This document shows, one piece after another, positions 44,567 to 53,378 of a stretch of DNA of 64,000 nucleotides. Source of the DNA: DASXKD01 sp963762735 (GTDB taxonomy: Bacteria; Actinomycetota; Actinomycetes; Streptosporangiales; Streptosporangiaceae). Below the pieces are notes generated by a model. It was not told the DNA's origin. It did no database searches and saw nothing but the letters and a program-made list of their open reading frames with translations. Each line of letters starts with the position of its first letter. Positions within the stretch are counted from its first letter, which is position 1. The position numbers were made by a program, and so were the translations under genes. The stretch covers positions 120,337-184,336 of the forward strand of contig CAVXMG010000045.1 of assembly GCA_963762735.1 (NCBI GenBank). The letters run 5' to 3'.

Positions 44567-44857
44567 ACCCCTGGCTGCACTGGCGTTCGTGGGCCCCGGC
44601 GGGGCCCGTTACGTCCGGTCGAGGGTCAACCGAGGGACCACCGTGCGCCCGCGGTTGCTTGTCCGTCGCGGCCGGCGGCGGTGGGTCAGTCGGCTACGGC
44701 GGAGACTGGCGACAGGCAGGCGGGGGCGGGCGGGAGGATCGCCATGGGCTGGAGGCTGATTCTTCGTGGCCGTGGCGTGTGGGCGGGCTTTGCTGCCTGC
44801 CGCTTGTGTGCCTGGCCCGGATGGCGCTAGTGCTGAGGAGGCGGGCTCAAAAACGGT
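44567..44857. other. Spacer without recognisable gene
   Basis: Between the DUF3592-like gene and repeat copy B. Overlapping frames on both strands are Arg/Gly-rich and lack family similarity. Confidence 0.5.
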
Positions 44858-44960
44858 CTGTGACAGGTCGACGGTCCACTCGATGACCCAGGCGGGTGGC
44901 CTGGTCGGGTGGGCCGGGGTTTCGGATTTATCATCACATCCCCCAGCGTGCCGGCTCCTG
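44858..44960. repeat. Intergenic repeat family, copy B
   Basis: CTGTGACAGGTCGACGGTCC, ACTCGATGACCCAGGCGGG, CTGGTCGGGTGGGCCGGGG, TTTCGGATTTATCATCACAT, CCCCCAGCGTGCCGGCTCC. Ends five bases before the stop of the serine-hydrolase gene. Confidence 0.75.
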
Positions 44961-44964
44961 CGGG

Positions 44965-46113
44965 CTACCGGTAGCTGGTGGCGGCAAGCAGGGCGGTTTC
45001 AACGACTGAAGTGAGGTCTTCCCCCGGATGGAGGGTTGGTGGCCCCCAATTGGAGTTGGTGACTACCACCACAGGGATCGTGCCCGCGATGATGCCGAAG
45101 AAGGTATGAAGCGCCGCTGAGCCATCGGAGGAGTCGCCTCCCTTGCCGACGTAGCTGGCTGTGCCGGTGATGGAGCAGTCCCAACCCAGACAGTTGCTGT
45201 CCATCTGCTGACGTTGGCTGCTGGAGAGCAGGCTGCCGTGGATGAGGCCCTGGAGTACCCGGAGCATGCTGGCCGGTGTGATAAACCAGGCGCCCCCCGA
45301 GCATCCTGATGGCCCTACCGGGGCCGGTCTGCCCGGCCCGGTCGCGGCGCCGGGCGGCGGGTACATGAGCATGGCATCGCGGACTGGCCCGCACGTGGCG
45401 TCCGTGACGTGCACCGGATCGAATACCTGGTGCTGAACATAGCTGATGAAAAAGCGGGTCGCGGCTGGGCCCTGGTCACGGGCCCCCTCCATGAAGGGCA
45501 GCATGTCCCGGAAGATGGTGAAGTTGATGTTGTTATAGTCCGCCGCTTGCTTGTCGGCTTGCCGGATGCCGTGCCTGATCTGTTCCCTCGCCGCATTATC
45601 GGTCACGAAGACCCGGCCGCTGTTGAGGCGGAATCCCGCCCGGTGGGTCAGCAGCTCACCGAAGGTGATGGTGCCCACTCCCGGGCCTTTGACCCAATCG
45701 GGGGGCAGGAACGGTACGATCCGGCTGTCGATGCTGAGATGGTGCCGGGCCAGCGACTTCAGCACGGCAATCGTGGTGAACATCTTGCCGACACTGGCGA
45801 CATTCACCATGACATCCGGGCCCATGGCGAGCTGCGGCGGGTCTTCGGCCGTTCGAGCAAGGCCGGCGGCAAAGACCCGCGACTTGCCAATGAGCGCAAC
45901 GTAGCCGACGACGTTCCCCTTGAGCTGGGTATTGATGCTGTGCGCCAGCCGGCTCAGCGAAACGCACGCACTGCGAACACAAACCCTATCGGCGGAACCC
46001 GGCGGCCCGGCTGCCGCCAGGCCCCCCGCGTGCGGCCCGGCGCTGCAGCCCGACACGCACGCCGCGGCCAGTGCCACTACCCCCAACGCACCTACCCAGA
46101 TCCGGCTGATCAC
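44965..46113 (-). CDS. Beta-lactamase-fold serine hydrolase lipoprotein
   Basis: 382 residues. Lipoprotein signal with VSGC lipobox, then a class C beta-lactamase / DD-peptidase-like domain: SVGK (SxxK, in VNVASVGKMFTTIAV) holds the nucleophile, YNN (in AADYNNINFTIF) is the YxN motif, and GKGG near the C-terminus may serve as the KTG-like element. This group includes esterases, D-aminopeptidases and penicillin-binding proteins; resistance cannot be inferred. GTG start with GGGGAGG upstream. Extra cysteines (VCVRSACV, NCLGWDC) suggest disulphides. Confidence 0.85.
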   Translation of the reverse strand: MISRIWVGALGVVALAAACVSGCSAGPHAGGLAAAGPPGSADRVCVRSACVSLSRLAHSINTQLKGNVVGYVALIGKSRVFAAGLARTAEDPPQLAMGPDVMVNVASVGKMFTTIAVLKSLARHHLSIDSRIVPFLPPDWVKGPGVGTITFGELLTHRAGFRLNSGRVFVTDNAAREQIRHGIRQADKQAADYNNINFTIFRDMLPFMEGARDQGPAATRFFISYVQHQVFDPVHVTDATCGPVRDAMLMYPPPGAATGPGRPAPVGPSGCSGGAWFITPASMLRVLQGLIHGSLLSSSQRQQMDSNCLGWDCSITGTASYVGKGGDSSDGSAALHTFFGIIAGTIPVVVVTNSNWGPPTLHPGEDLTSVVETALLAATSYR

Positions 46114-46446
46114 CCGGGAACCTCCCCGCTCCCCACAGCTTCACAAAGGTACGAAGCCAGTCCCTCTCCGGCGCGGGGGTCCCGTTCCACCAAGCCTCCG
46201 CAGAGCCTGGCCCCAAGGAACGGCCACGTGTGGGATACCTACCCAAGCATTCCGTAACACATACGGGCGGTCCCCACCTGGCGGCACCACCGGGCACACC
46301 CGTGACCCCCTACATCGGTCTCGCGGCCCCGCACTCACGCTCAGGCTGAACGCCGCAGGACCCCTCACGGGTACTCACGGCCGGTGCCGCGGAACTGCCG
46401 CCCCAGCGCGAGTGGAGACGTCGCCACCATCACCGCGTACCCCGCC
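46114..46446. other. Upstream region of the serine-hydrolase gene
   Basis: Contains the minus-strand promoter region of the lipoprotein gene. I see no structured element or coding sequence in it. Confidence 0.4.
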
Positions 46447-46538
46447 ACTCGACGATCAGGCGTCGGCCCTGGTCGGATGGGCCAGGGTTTTCGGATTTGT
46501 CCTGCCACCCCCCCCGATACCGGCTCCCATGATCTTGG
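46447..46538. repeat. Intergenic repeat family, copy C
   Basis: ACTCGACGATCAGGCGTCGG, CCTGGTCGGATGGGCCAGGG, TTTTCGGATTTGTCCTGCCA, a run of C, GGCTCCCATGATCTTGG. Same block order as A, B and D, but lacking the leading CTGTCACAG block. Confidence 0.75.
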
Positions 46539-46736
46539 CGCTGGCCGAGACGGGCGCCGGGGCTCATGCTATGGCTGGCAGCATTGTGAGTGCCGGAACA
46601 GCGACTGGCCTTGGCCCATTGGTGGTAGCTGGCACGGCGACCACATTCTCACGGGTGTCACGCCACAGGTTTCGCCTGCTACGGAAACTGACACCGAATA
46701 AGTCCGGCGCCATCTGTGAGCTTGTGGACGTGATGG

Positions 46737-47912
46737 CTACTTGGCCTCGGCGAGCAGCTGTGAGGGCGCTTGGAACCCCTCGGTATACCACCCGACCGCA
46801 GTGCAACTGCGGGTCGAGGGACACGAAACCGCGTTCAGGTAGTTGAAATAGGAGCCGGGTGGCCGTTGGGTGTACTGGATGGCCCAGGTGCTGCCGTTCC
46901 AGTGCTCGGCTAGCGGCCGGGTACCCCCGGAGGCATTGACATACCCGACCGCAGTGCATTTGTGGGCCGTGGCGCACGAGACCCTATTCAGCGCGCTGTT
47001 GGCCCGACCAGCTGGGCTGGGGGTGGCCTGCACCGACCAGGTGCTGCCGTTCCAGTACTCGGCCACAGTAAGCGCGGTCCGGCTGCTGTTGGTGTACTGG
47101 CCGACCGCGGTGCAGCTGGTCGGCGAGGGGCAGGAGACACCATGCAGGCTGCTGGCCGCGGCGGCCGGGCTCGGAGTGGCCTGGACCGACCACCTACTGC
47201 TGCCGTCCCAATGCTCGGCGAGCATCACCGCGGCCGCTGGTCCGCCGGTGTCGTACCACCCGACCGCAGTGCAACTTCTGGCCCGGGCACACGAGATCCC
47301 TACCAGGGTGCTGAAATTCGTCGCACCGGGGGGCTTGGGGGTGGCCTGCACCCACCACTTGCTGCCGTTCCAGTGTTCAGCCAGCGTAAACCCGGCATCA
47401 CTGCTGTCAAGGTACTGCCCGACCGCGGTGCAGCTAGTCGGTGAGGCGCATGAGACGTCGTACAGGGAACTCACGGTCGCGCCGGCCGGGTTAGGGGTGT
47501 CCTGGATCGACCATGTGCTGCCGTTCCAGTGTTCGGCCAGGGTAAACCCAGCTCCGCTGCTGGTTAGGTACTCCCCTACCGCAGTGCAGCTGGTGGGTGA
47601 GGTGCATGACACCTGTTGCAGCGCGCTGCTAGTCGCGGCGACCGGGTTGGGGGTGTGCTGGATGGCCCATGTGCTGCCGTTCCAGTACTCGGCCAGCGTC
47701 ACCCCGATCCCCGCGGAGTTGACGTAAGACCCGACCGCGACGCAACTGACAGACGAGGCGCACGAGACTCCATACAGCACGTTGTTGCTGTTAGGCGAGC
47801 TGGGAGGGCTGGGCATGGCCTGGATCAGCCAGCCGGTACCCGCGCTCGCCGCCCCAGCAGACCATATGACCAGGGCCACCGCCGTGACCACGAACGTCAA
47901 ACCTCGCCACAT
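46737..47912 (-). CDS. Secreted HWNG-repeat protein with cysteine-pair repeats (paralogue 2)
   Basis: 391 residues: signal peptide (GLTFVVTAVALVIWSAGAASA) then seven repeats of about 48 residues of the form GVSCxSPTSCTAVGxYxxSxxxxxTLAEHWNGSTWxxQxTPxP. Each carries a conserved cysteine pair (SCxxxxSC), unlike the other three paralogues, which lack it. Predicted disulphide-stapled beta-propeller on the outside of the cell. ATG 47912 follows GGAGGGAG; an ATG nine codons earlier is in frame. Function unknown. Confidence 0.8.
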   Translation of the reverse strand: MWRGLTFVVTAVALVIWSAGAASAGTGWLIQAMPSPPSSPNSNNVLYGVSCASSVSCVAVGSYVNSAGIGVTLAEYWNGSTWAIQHTPNPVAATSSALQQVSCTSPTSCTAVGEYLTSSGAGFTLAEHWNGSTWSIQDTPNPAGATVSSLYDVSCASPTSCTAVGQYLDSSDAGFTLAEHWNGSKWWVQATPKPPGATNFSTLVGISCARARSCTAVGWYDTGGPAAAVMLAEHWDGSSRWSVQATPSPAAAASSLHGVSCPSPTSCTAVGQYTNSSRTALTVAEYWNGSTWSVQATPSPAGRANSALNRVSCATAHKCTAVGYVNASGGTRPLAEHWNGSTWAIQYTQRPPGSYFNYLNAVSCPSTRSCTAVGWYTEGFQAPSQLLAEAK

Positions 47913-48085
47913 GATCCGCTCCCTCCGGCCCGGCGGCATCCGGCGCCCTGCCTTTGACCCGGCCAGATCCCTGCCGCACGCTAACCCGTCGTGAAGACTC
48001 CGACCCTGCTCTCGTTAGACGCCAGGCATGGCCGCGGAGATTACCGGTTAGCGCTGCTGTCTGCGAAGGGATACTGCCAGGCACG

Positions 48086-48200
48086 CTGTCACAGATCGGT
48101 GGTCCACTCGATCGTCAGACGTCGGCCCTGGTCGGTTGGGCGGAGGTCTTCGGATTTATCACGACACGCCCCAGGTGGCGTGACTCCATGATTTTGGTGG
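48086..48200. repeat. Intergenic repeat family, copy D
   Basis: CTGTCACAGATCGGTGGTCC, ACTCGATCGTCAGACGTCGG, CCTGGTCGGTTGGGCGGAGG, TCTTCGGATTTATCACGACA, CGCCCCAGGTGGCGTGACTCC, ATGATTTTGG. Nearest to copies B and C. Confidence 0.75.
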
Positions 48201-48360
48201 GCATCGGCCCGGCCCGGTGCCTGCTGTGCCTCCTACTACTGGTGTGACTGACTGCCCCGGGCCGCGGGGGTGCGGTGATTGTGATGGGTGGCGCAACCAT
48301 GGCGTTATAGGCCCGCATGAGGAACATCTGGCCTGCCCGCCCGGGCGCCGCCCCCGGCCG

Positions 48361-49239
48361 TCAGCAGCAGTGGAAGGCGAACGTCCGCATGGTCTGCTGC
48401 TGGCTGCCGAGACGGTAGAAACCGACCGCCCAGACACCGGCAGCGGGCGTCACCGCCACGCCGCCCATGAAGTTCCCGGACGACGACGGGTTGAGGCTGG
48501 GTACCCGGTGCCACACGGTGCCGTCCCAGTGGTAGACGAGGGTCAACCTCGCGAACGGGCGAACATTCTGGATGTAGTAGCCCGTCACCCAGACATCGGT
48601 GGCGGAGGTGGCCGCGACCCCGCCAAGCTCCGCGACCCGGTTGGGGCTGGCGATGGGCACCTGCGTCCACACGGCCCCGTCCCAGTGCTCGACCAGGGTG
48701 TGCTGGTCGTCGCCGCCGGTGGAGTAGCTGCCCACCGCCCAGGCGTCGGTGGCGGAGGTGGCGGCCACCGAGGCCAGGTAGTTGTTGCCCGTGCCCGGGT
48801 TCGGGGTTGTCGCCTGCGTCCACGCGGTGCCGTTCCAGTGCTCGGCCAGGGTCTGGAAGACATGGCCGGCGGGGTTGCCGCTGGACTGCCCGACCGCCCA
48901 GGCGTCGCTGGCGGAGGGCGCCGCCACGTCGCTGAGGATGCTGTACGAGGACGCCGGGCTGGGACTGGGCACTCGGGTCCACGCCGTGCCGTTCCATCGC
49001 TCGACGAGGGTGCGCACGTTCCCGGCGACGATGTAATCGCCCACCGCCCAGACCCGGCATGAGGTGATCGCCACACCTCCGAGGATGTCCGACGAACCCG
49101 GCTGCACGGGCTGCCCCGCCCCGTTCCCGCAGGTCGCCGCCGACGCGGCGCCCGGGCCGAGCACCGTCAGGGCCGCCGCCAGCATCAGCGAGGCCGCCAG
49201 CGCCCTAGAAGAACGCCCAGCCAACATTGCTGCACGCAT
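48361..49239 (-). CDS. Secreted HWNG-repeat protein (paralogue 3)
   Basis: 292 residues: signal peptide (ALAASLMLAAALTVLGPGAASA) and five repeats of the type GGVAATSATDxWAVGxYxxxxxxxTLVEHWNGTAWTQxPxP. Same architecture as paralogues 1 and 4; ends abruptly in HCC, which could be a terminal disulphide partner of the single early cysteines (ATCGNG, SCRVW). ATG 49239 follows GGAGGA. Tandem on the same strand as paralogue 2, separated by repeat copy D. Confidence 0.8.
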   Translation of the reverse strand: MRAAMLAGRSSRALAASLMLAAALTVLGPGAASAATCGNGAGQPVQPGSSDILGGVAITSCRVWAVGDYIVAGNVRTLVERWNGTAWTRVPSPSPASSYSILSDVAAPSASDAWAVGQSSGNPAGHVFQTLAEHWNGTAWTQATTPNPGTGNNYLASVAATSATDAWAVGSYSTGGDDQHTLVEHWDGAVWTQVPIASPNRVAELGGVAATSATDVWVTGYYIQNVRPFARLTLVYHWDGTVWHRVPSLNPSSSGNFMGGVAVTPAAGVWAVGFYRLGSQQQTMRTFAFHCC

Positions 49240-49329
49240 CCGTCCTCCGTTCCTGCCGGCCGCCCCGAGTGTCACCCACGAACAACCACGAGTCAATGCA
49301 TCAACTCGGCCGGACGATGAACATCACGA

Positions 49330-49471
49330 TCTACAGATGCTTGGTCCGCTCGATGACCAAATGCCGGCCCCGATCATCGGCGATGAGATTGTCCCACCCC
49401 GTCATAACACCCTCTTTGTCGTGGGTTGCGCCACTGCCACCCCCCGCGATGCCAAATGCCATGATCATCGG
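49330..49471. repeat. Intergenic repeat family, copy E (divergent)
   Basis: GATCTACAGATGCTTGGTCC, GCTCGATGACCAAATGCCGG, then an insertion of about 40 bases, GTGGGTTGCGCCACTGCCAC, a C-run and GCCATGATCATCGG. The most diverged member; ends near the downstream end of the SDR pseudogene. Confidence 0.55.
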
Positions 49472-49609
49472 CTGCGCTGATCAGCGATGTGCGATACCTG
49501 TGCGGAGAGCGAGCGGTCGTTTGACTGGCTTCTGCAGGCGTGATTCCGGTCGGCCTGATGAGAGGGAGTCAATGAGGCTTCCATCCTGATCGGCATGCGG
49601 CGGCGCCAG

Positions 49610-50330
49610 TTACCGGTAGCCGTGATCGTTTGCCGGGAGGCCTTTGTCCTGGACCTCGACGACGTGGCGCCAGAAGTCGGGCTGGGTTCCGTCGGTGTCG
49701 GTGAAGCCGTAAAGCGGTGCCAGTTGGCAGGTGGATACTACTTGGCCACTCCAGCGGGCTACCTGGGGGTCGCAGGCGAGAGCGGTGACCGCGCGGCCGG
49801 TAAAAGCCGGCGATTCCGAAATGCAAAAGTGCGGCACCTTGACGGTGGCAAGCTCGTGCGCCTGCGCGATGGTCATCCGGTGCACGGCCGCCGTCACCAG
49901 GTCGTAGTAGAACCCCTCGTGGTGATGGTAGGCAGCGTTGTATTCGGCGGTTCCGTCGGTCATCTCCGCCACCAGGCCGCCCGGATGGCGGATCAGCAAT
50001 GGCAACGCGAAGTGGCTGGTGATGGCGTGAGTGTCGATCCCGATACGGAGCATCCGCATTCAGCCGGCCAGCTCATGCTCCCAGATCGTCGTGCCGAACT
50101 GCGCGTACCTGCCGCCGTCCAAGATGTCATTGAGCAGGACATCCAGCCGGCCGTGATCATGATCGATCCGCCAGATCAGCCCCCGGACCTCATCCGGCTG
50201 TAGGTGGTCAATGCGCAACACCACCCCGTCGCCTGCGGCCGCAATCAGGTCCCCGGTCTCCTCGGTCGGCTCGGGCGGCCGACCTCGGATGGCCCGGCCA
50301 CCCGGCTGCGCCGCGTTCTCCCCTGACGGG
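49610..50330 (-). pseudogene. Short-chain dehydrogenase/reductase pseudogene
   Basis: Reading minus strand from about 50330: GRAIRGRPPEPTEETGDLI, AAAGDGVVLRIDHLQPDEV, GLIWRIDHDHGRLDVLLNDI, TIWEHELAG, then an in-frame TGA (50060-50062), and on in the same frame RIGIDTHAITSHFALPLLIR, EMTDGTAEYNAAYHHHEGFYYDL, then PHFCISESPAFTGRAV and QLAPLYGFTDTDG to the stop at 49610. This is the C-terminal majority of an SDR. The N-terminal TGxxxGIG cofactor loop is absent, a block after AQAHEL (where a PGWLRSE-like segment is expected) is deleted, and the TGA interrupts the rest. Clearly non-functional; only the last 149 codons form an ORF. Confidence 0.75.
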
Positions 50331-50399
50331 AAACAACTCGCTGTGTTCGCCGCCGCACGCCTGGACCCGGGTCGTTGACGCGGCCGGAGGCAATGCCTT

Positions 50400-50423
50400 A
50401 GTGTCTTAGCAACCTAAGACACT
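50400..50423. promoter_or_regulatory. Perfect operator upstream of the GntR gene
   Basis: AGTGTCTTAG-CAAC-CTAAGACACT: 10-bp arms with no mismatch, ending 11 bases before the GntR start codon and abutting its ribosome binding site. Position fits autorepression by the GntR regulator. Confidence 0.8.
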
Positions 50424-50434
50424 GGAGCATCGGC

Positions 50435-50827
50435 ATGATCAGATTCCGGGTGGACGTGCGATCGGCGGCACCTCCGTACCTGCAGATCGTGCAGCAGGTG
50501 CGGCAGGCGCTGCGGATGGGGGTGCTCGACGTGGGCGACCAGCTCCCGTCGGTCCGCGAAGTGGTCGCCGCCACCGCCATCAATCCGAACACGGTGCTCA
50601 AGGCCTACCGCGACCTGGAACGCGAAGGCCTGGTGGCCGCCGAGGCCGGCCGCGGCACGTTCGTGACCAAACGGCCGGACGGCCCGCCGCCCGGCACCCA
50701 CGCGCGGCTCGGCCGCAGCCTGGCCCGCTGGGTACGCGAGGCGCGCGCCGCGGGACTTGACGACGAGTCGATCGAATCGCTGCTGCGCGTCACGCTGCGC
50801 GCGGCGGACGAGGAGGAGATCGCATGA
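50435..50827 (+). CDS. GntR-family regulator, YtrA-type
   Basis: 130 residues: winged helix with SAAPPYLQIVQQVRQALRMG, DQLPSVREVVAATAINPNTVLKAYRDLEREGLV and GRGTFVTKR, followed by a short helical C-terminal part typical of the YtrA group, which controls ABC exporters. GGAG precedes the ATG. The stop overlaps the ATG of the ABC ATPase (ATGA). A perfect inverted repeat lies immediately upstream. Likely represses its own operon until an envelope or antibiotic signal appears; the inducer is unknown. Confidence 0.92.
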   Translation: MIRFRVDVRSAAPPYLQIVQQVRQALRMGVLDVGDQLPSVREVVAATAINPNTVLKAYRDLEREGLVAAEAGRGTFVTKRPDGPPPGTHARLGRSLARWVREARAAGLDDESIESLLRVTLRAADEEEIA

Positions 50828-51723
50828 CCCCCGCCATCGAAACCCGCGGGCTGACCAAGCGGTACCGCAGGGTCACCGCGTTGTCCGATTGCTCCATCAC
50901 GGTTCCCGAGGGCCGGATATCCGCGCTGGTCGGGCCGAACGGCGCGGGCAAGACCACGCTGCTCCGCCTGCTCTGCGGGCTGGCGAGCCCGACCAGCGGC
51001 GACGCCGCCATCCTCGGCGGCGCGCCGCGCCAGGACCCGGCCTTCCTCGCGGAGATCGGGTTCCTCGCCCAGGAGATCCCGCTGTACCGGCGGCTGTCCG
51101 CCGAGGACCACATCGGCATCGGCGCGCACATGAACCCCCGGTGGGACGGCCAGTCGGTCAGGGACCGGCTGCGCGGGCTGAACATCCCGCTGGACGCGGC
51201 CGTGGGCACGCTGTCCGGGGGCCAGCGTGCCCAGGTGGCCCTGGCGCTCACGCTGGCCAAGCGGCCGAAGGTCCTGCTTCTCGACGAGCCGGTCGCGGCG
51301 CTCGACCCGCTCGCCCGGCGGCACTTTCTCGCCACCCTCGCCGACGCGGTGGCCGAGGGTGGGCTGACCGTCGTGCTGTCCTCGCATCTGGTCGCGGACA
51401 TCGAGCGGGTCTGCGACCACCTCATCCTGCTCGCGTCATCCCGCGTCCAGCTCTGCGGGGATGTCGAGGGCCTGCTCGAGCGAGCACCGGGTGCTCGTCG
51501 GCCCGCGGAAGGACACGACGGCGATCGAACGGGACCACACCGTCGTGCAGACCGAACGGACCGCCCGGCAGACCACGATGCTGGTGCGGCTGAACGGCCC
51601 GGTCGCCGACCCGGGGTGGGAAGCCGAGGACGTCAGCCTGGAGGACATGGTGCTCGGCTACATGGGCGCCGACGCGCCGCCCCCGCGATCGCGGAGCTGA
51701 CCGCTGCGGGAGGTAAGCGATGA
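50824..51723 (+). CDS. ABC-transporter ATP-binding protein (C-terminus frameshifted)
   Basis: Nucleotide-binding subunit of an exporter. Walker A GPNGAGKTT, Q-loop LAQEIPLYRRL, signature LSGGQRAQVALAL, Walker B VLLLDEP, and switch histidine in SSHLVADIERV are all intact. After VQLCGDVEGLLE the ORF drifts into an Arg/Gly-rich tail; the expected tail (EHRVLVGPRKDTTAIERD to LEDMVLGYMGADAP) is present in another frame ending at 51700, so a one-base change near 51478-51484 is likely. The core is unaffected and could still work. Coupled to the GntR gene by ATGA. Confidence 0.85.
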   Translation: MTPAIETRGLTKRYRRVTALSDCSITVPEGRISALVGPNGAGKTTLLRLLCGLASPTSGDAAILGGAPRQDPAFLAEIGFLAQEIPLYRRLSAEDHIGIGAHMNPRWDGQSVRDRLRGLNIPLDAAVGTLSGGQRAQVALALTLAKRPKVLLLDEPVAALDPLARRHFLATLADAVAEGGLTVVLSSHLVADIERVCDHLILLASSRVQLCGDVEGLLERAPGARRPAEGHDGDRTGPHRRADRTDRPADHDAGAAERPGRRPGVGSRGRQPGGHGARLHGRRRAAPAIAELTAAGGKR

Positions 51724-52698
51724 CCTGGGTCATCTGGCGCCAGTACCGCGTCACCGCCGCCATCGCGGGCGCTATTCTCGCCGCCTTCGCCGTCCTGTTC
51801 CTGATCACCGGACTGCAGGACGCCGCGAAATGGCACGCCGCGCTCGCCAACTGCGTCAAGAGCGGGGCCTGCGGCGACCTCTCGCAGGCCGTGTCGCTGG
51901 CGCGGCCCGGTGTATACGCTGACCATCCTGACCCTGGCCGTTCCGATCCTGTTCGGGATGTTCTGGGGCAGCCCTGCCGTGGCCAGGGAACGGGAAACCG
52001 CGACCGTGCAGTTCGCGTGGACGCAGTCGGTCACCCGATGGCGCTGGCTGTCCGTCAAGACCGGCTGGCTACTGCTCGCGGGCGCGGTCTTCGGCGGCGC
52101 GGTCGCCGGGATCGTCACCTGGTGGTACGCACCCCTGAACGCACTCAACCACAACCAGTTCACGCAGGGCAGCTTCGACATCCAGGGCATCGTCCCGATC
52201 GGGTACGCGGTGTTCGCGGTGGCGCTCGGGATCGCCGCCGGGGCGCTGATCGGCCGGTCGCTGCCGGCGCTCGCGGTGACCGGCGGCGTGTTCCTCGCCG
52301 TTCGCCTGGTGATCACCTACTGGGTGCGGGTGCACTACCTGCCCGCGGTCACCGCCATCTACAGCGTGACCCAGAACTTCACCCCGAAGGGGGCGTACTG
52401 GCCGCTCGCGCAGGGCGTGGTGCTGCCCGGCGGCCAGCTCACCACCAACCTAAGCGTCGGCCCCGGGCACATAACCTCAGGCTTCACTGGGCCTGCCATT
52501 CCCGCCGCATGCCAGGCTGCTGGCCAGGTGAACTCCACACTCGCGTGCATGGCGCGCCTCGGCTACCGGTCGTTCACGACCTATCAGCCGGGCTACCGGT
52601 TCTGGCCGTTCCAATTCATCGAGACCGGCATCTTCGTGGCACTCGCCGCCGTGCTGATCGCGGTCACGTTCTTCGTCGTGCGGCGCCGGGACGCGTGA
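51720..52698 (+). pseudogene. ABC-transporter permease, frameshifted
   Basis: Starts MTWVIWRQYRVTAAIAGAILAAFAVLFLITG (first membrane helix); after GDLSQAVSLARP the frame is lost and the remainder, from VYTLTILTLAVPILFGMFWG, runs in the next frame to a TGA at 52696. Further helices: LLLAGAVFGGAVAGIVTWW, IGYAVFAVALGIAAGALIG, LAVTGGVFLAVRLVITYWV and a last one near the C-terminus (ETGIFVALAAVLIAVTFFVV). Six helices in all, the usual topology for these GntR-linked exporters. The break is around 51898-51911. An ORF from an internal ATG at 51910 covers most of it. Confidence 0.8.
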
Positions 52699-52699
52699 C

Positions 52700-52765
52700 A
52701 TGACCTGGGTTATCTGGCGGCAGTACCGCATCAGGCAGCCATCGCCGCCGCCGCGTCGCCGCGTT
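52700..52765 (+). pseudogene. Remnant of a second ABC permease gene
   Basis: One base after the permease stop, the DNA repeats the permease start: ATGACCTGGGTTATCTGGCG encodes MTWVIWRQYR, then drifts out of frame (RQPSPPPRR; one frame over, AAIAAAA). Looks like the 5' scrap of a tandem permease paralogue whose remainder was deleted. Confidence 0.6.
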
Positions 52766-52823
52766 GCAGGGCCGGCGGGGCAGCCACGGCAAGATGTCGT
52801 GGACGGCCGCTAGCTTTGGCGCC

Positions 52824-53378
52824 ATGAACAGCCCCGCTCCTTCCCCAGGGCCAGCCGGCGCCGGCCAGCAGGCCAGCACCGGACACCGCGATAGCGCCGC
52901 CCCGCCTGGCTACGGGACGGTGACGCCCTGGATCATCTCCCGGGACACCGCCCGGCTTATCGATTTCACCAAGGACGCGTTCGGCGCCCGGGAACTGGCA
53001 CGCGTCCCGGGGCCGGACGGAAGCATCGGGCACGCCGAGGTCCGGATCGGCGACTCGGTGGTAATGATGTTCGACGCCCGTGACGGCTGGCCGGACACCC
53101 CGGCATTCCTCCGCCTGTACGTGACCGATGCCGACACCGCTTGCCAGCGCGCACTCGCCGCCGGGGCCACCCCGGTGACAACCGTTACGGGCCTGTTCTT
53201 CGGGGACCGGGTCGGCCGGATCCGCGACCCGCTGGGCAACATCTGGTGGATTCAGGCGCACGTTGAGGACGTCGATCCAGCTGACATGGCACAGCGACCC
53301 CACGACCCCGCTGCGGGCGAAGCGCTCCGTTACGTCGAGACCTCCTTGGACACGGCCATGCGCGAAACAAAGACCTGA
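52824..53378 (+). CDS. VOC-family protein (PhnB-like)
   Basis: 184 residues; after a Pro/Ala-rich N-terminus the domain reads GTVTPWIISRDTARLIDFTKDAFGA, IGHAEVRIGDSVVMMFDA, PAFLRLYVTDADTACQRALAAGA and GRIRDPLGNIWWIQAHVEDV. This is the PhnB/3-demethylubiquinone-type VOC group, usually dimeric; histidine in IGHAE and glutamine/histidine in WIQAH are likely metal-facing. Function unknown. ATG 52824 is the first after the low-complexity upstream stretch; no clear ribosome binding site. Confidence 0.85.
   Translation: MNSPAPSPGPAGAGQQASTGHRDSAAPPGYGTVTPWIISRDTARLIDFTKDAFGARELARVPGPDGSIGHAEVRIGDSVVMMFDARDGWPDTPAFLRLYVTDADTACQRALAAGATPVTTVTGLFFGDRVGRIRDPLGNIWWIQAHVEDVDPADMAQRPHDPAAGEALRYVETSLDTAMRETKT

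Noticed and set aside
49595..50203. 202-codon plus-strand frame opposite the SDR remnant
   Set aside because: The minus-strand reading has strong SDR similarity and the plus frame has none.
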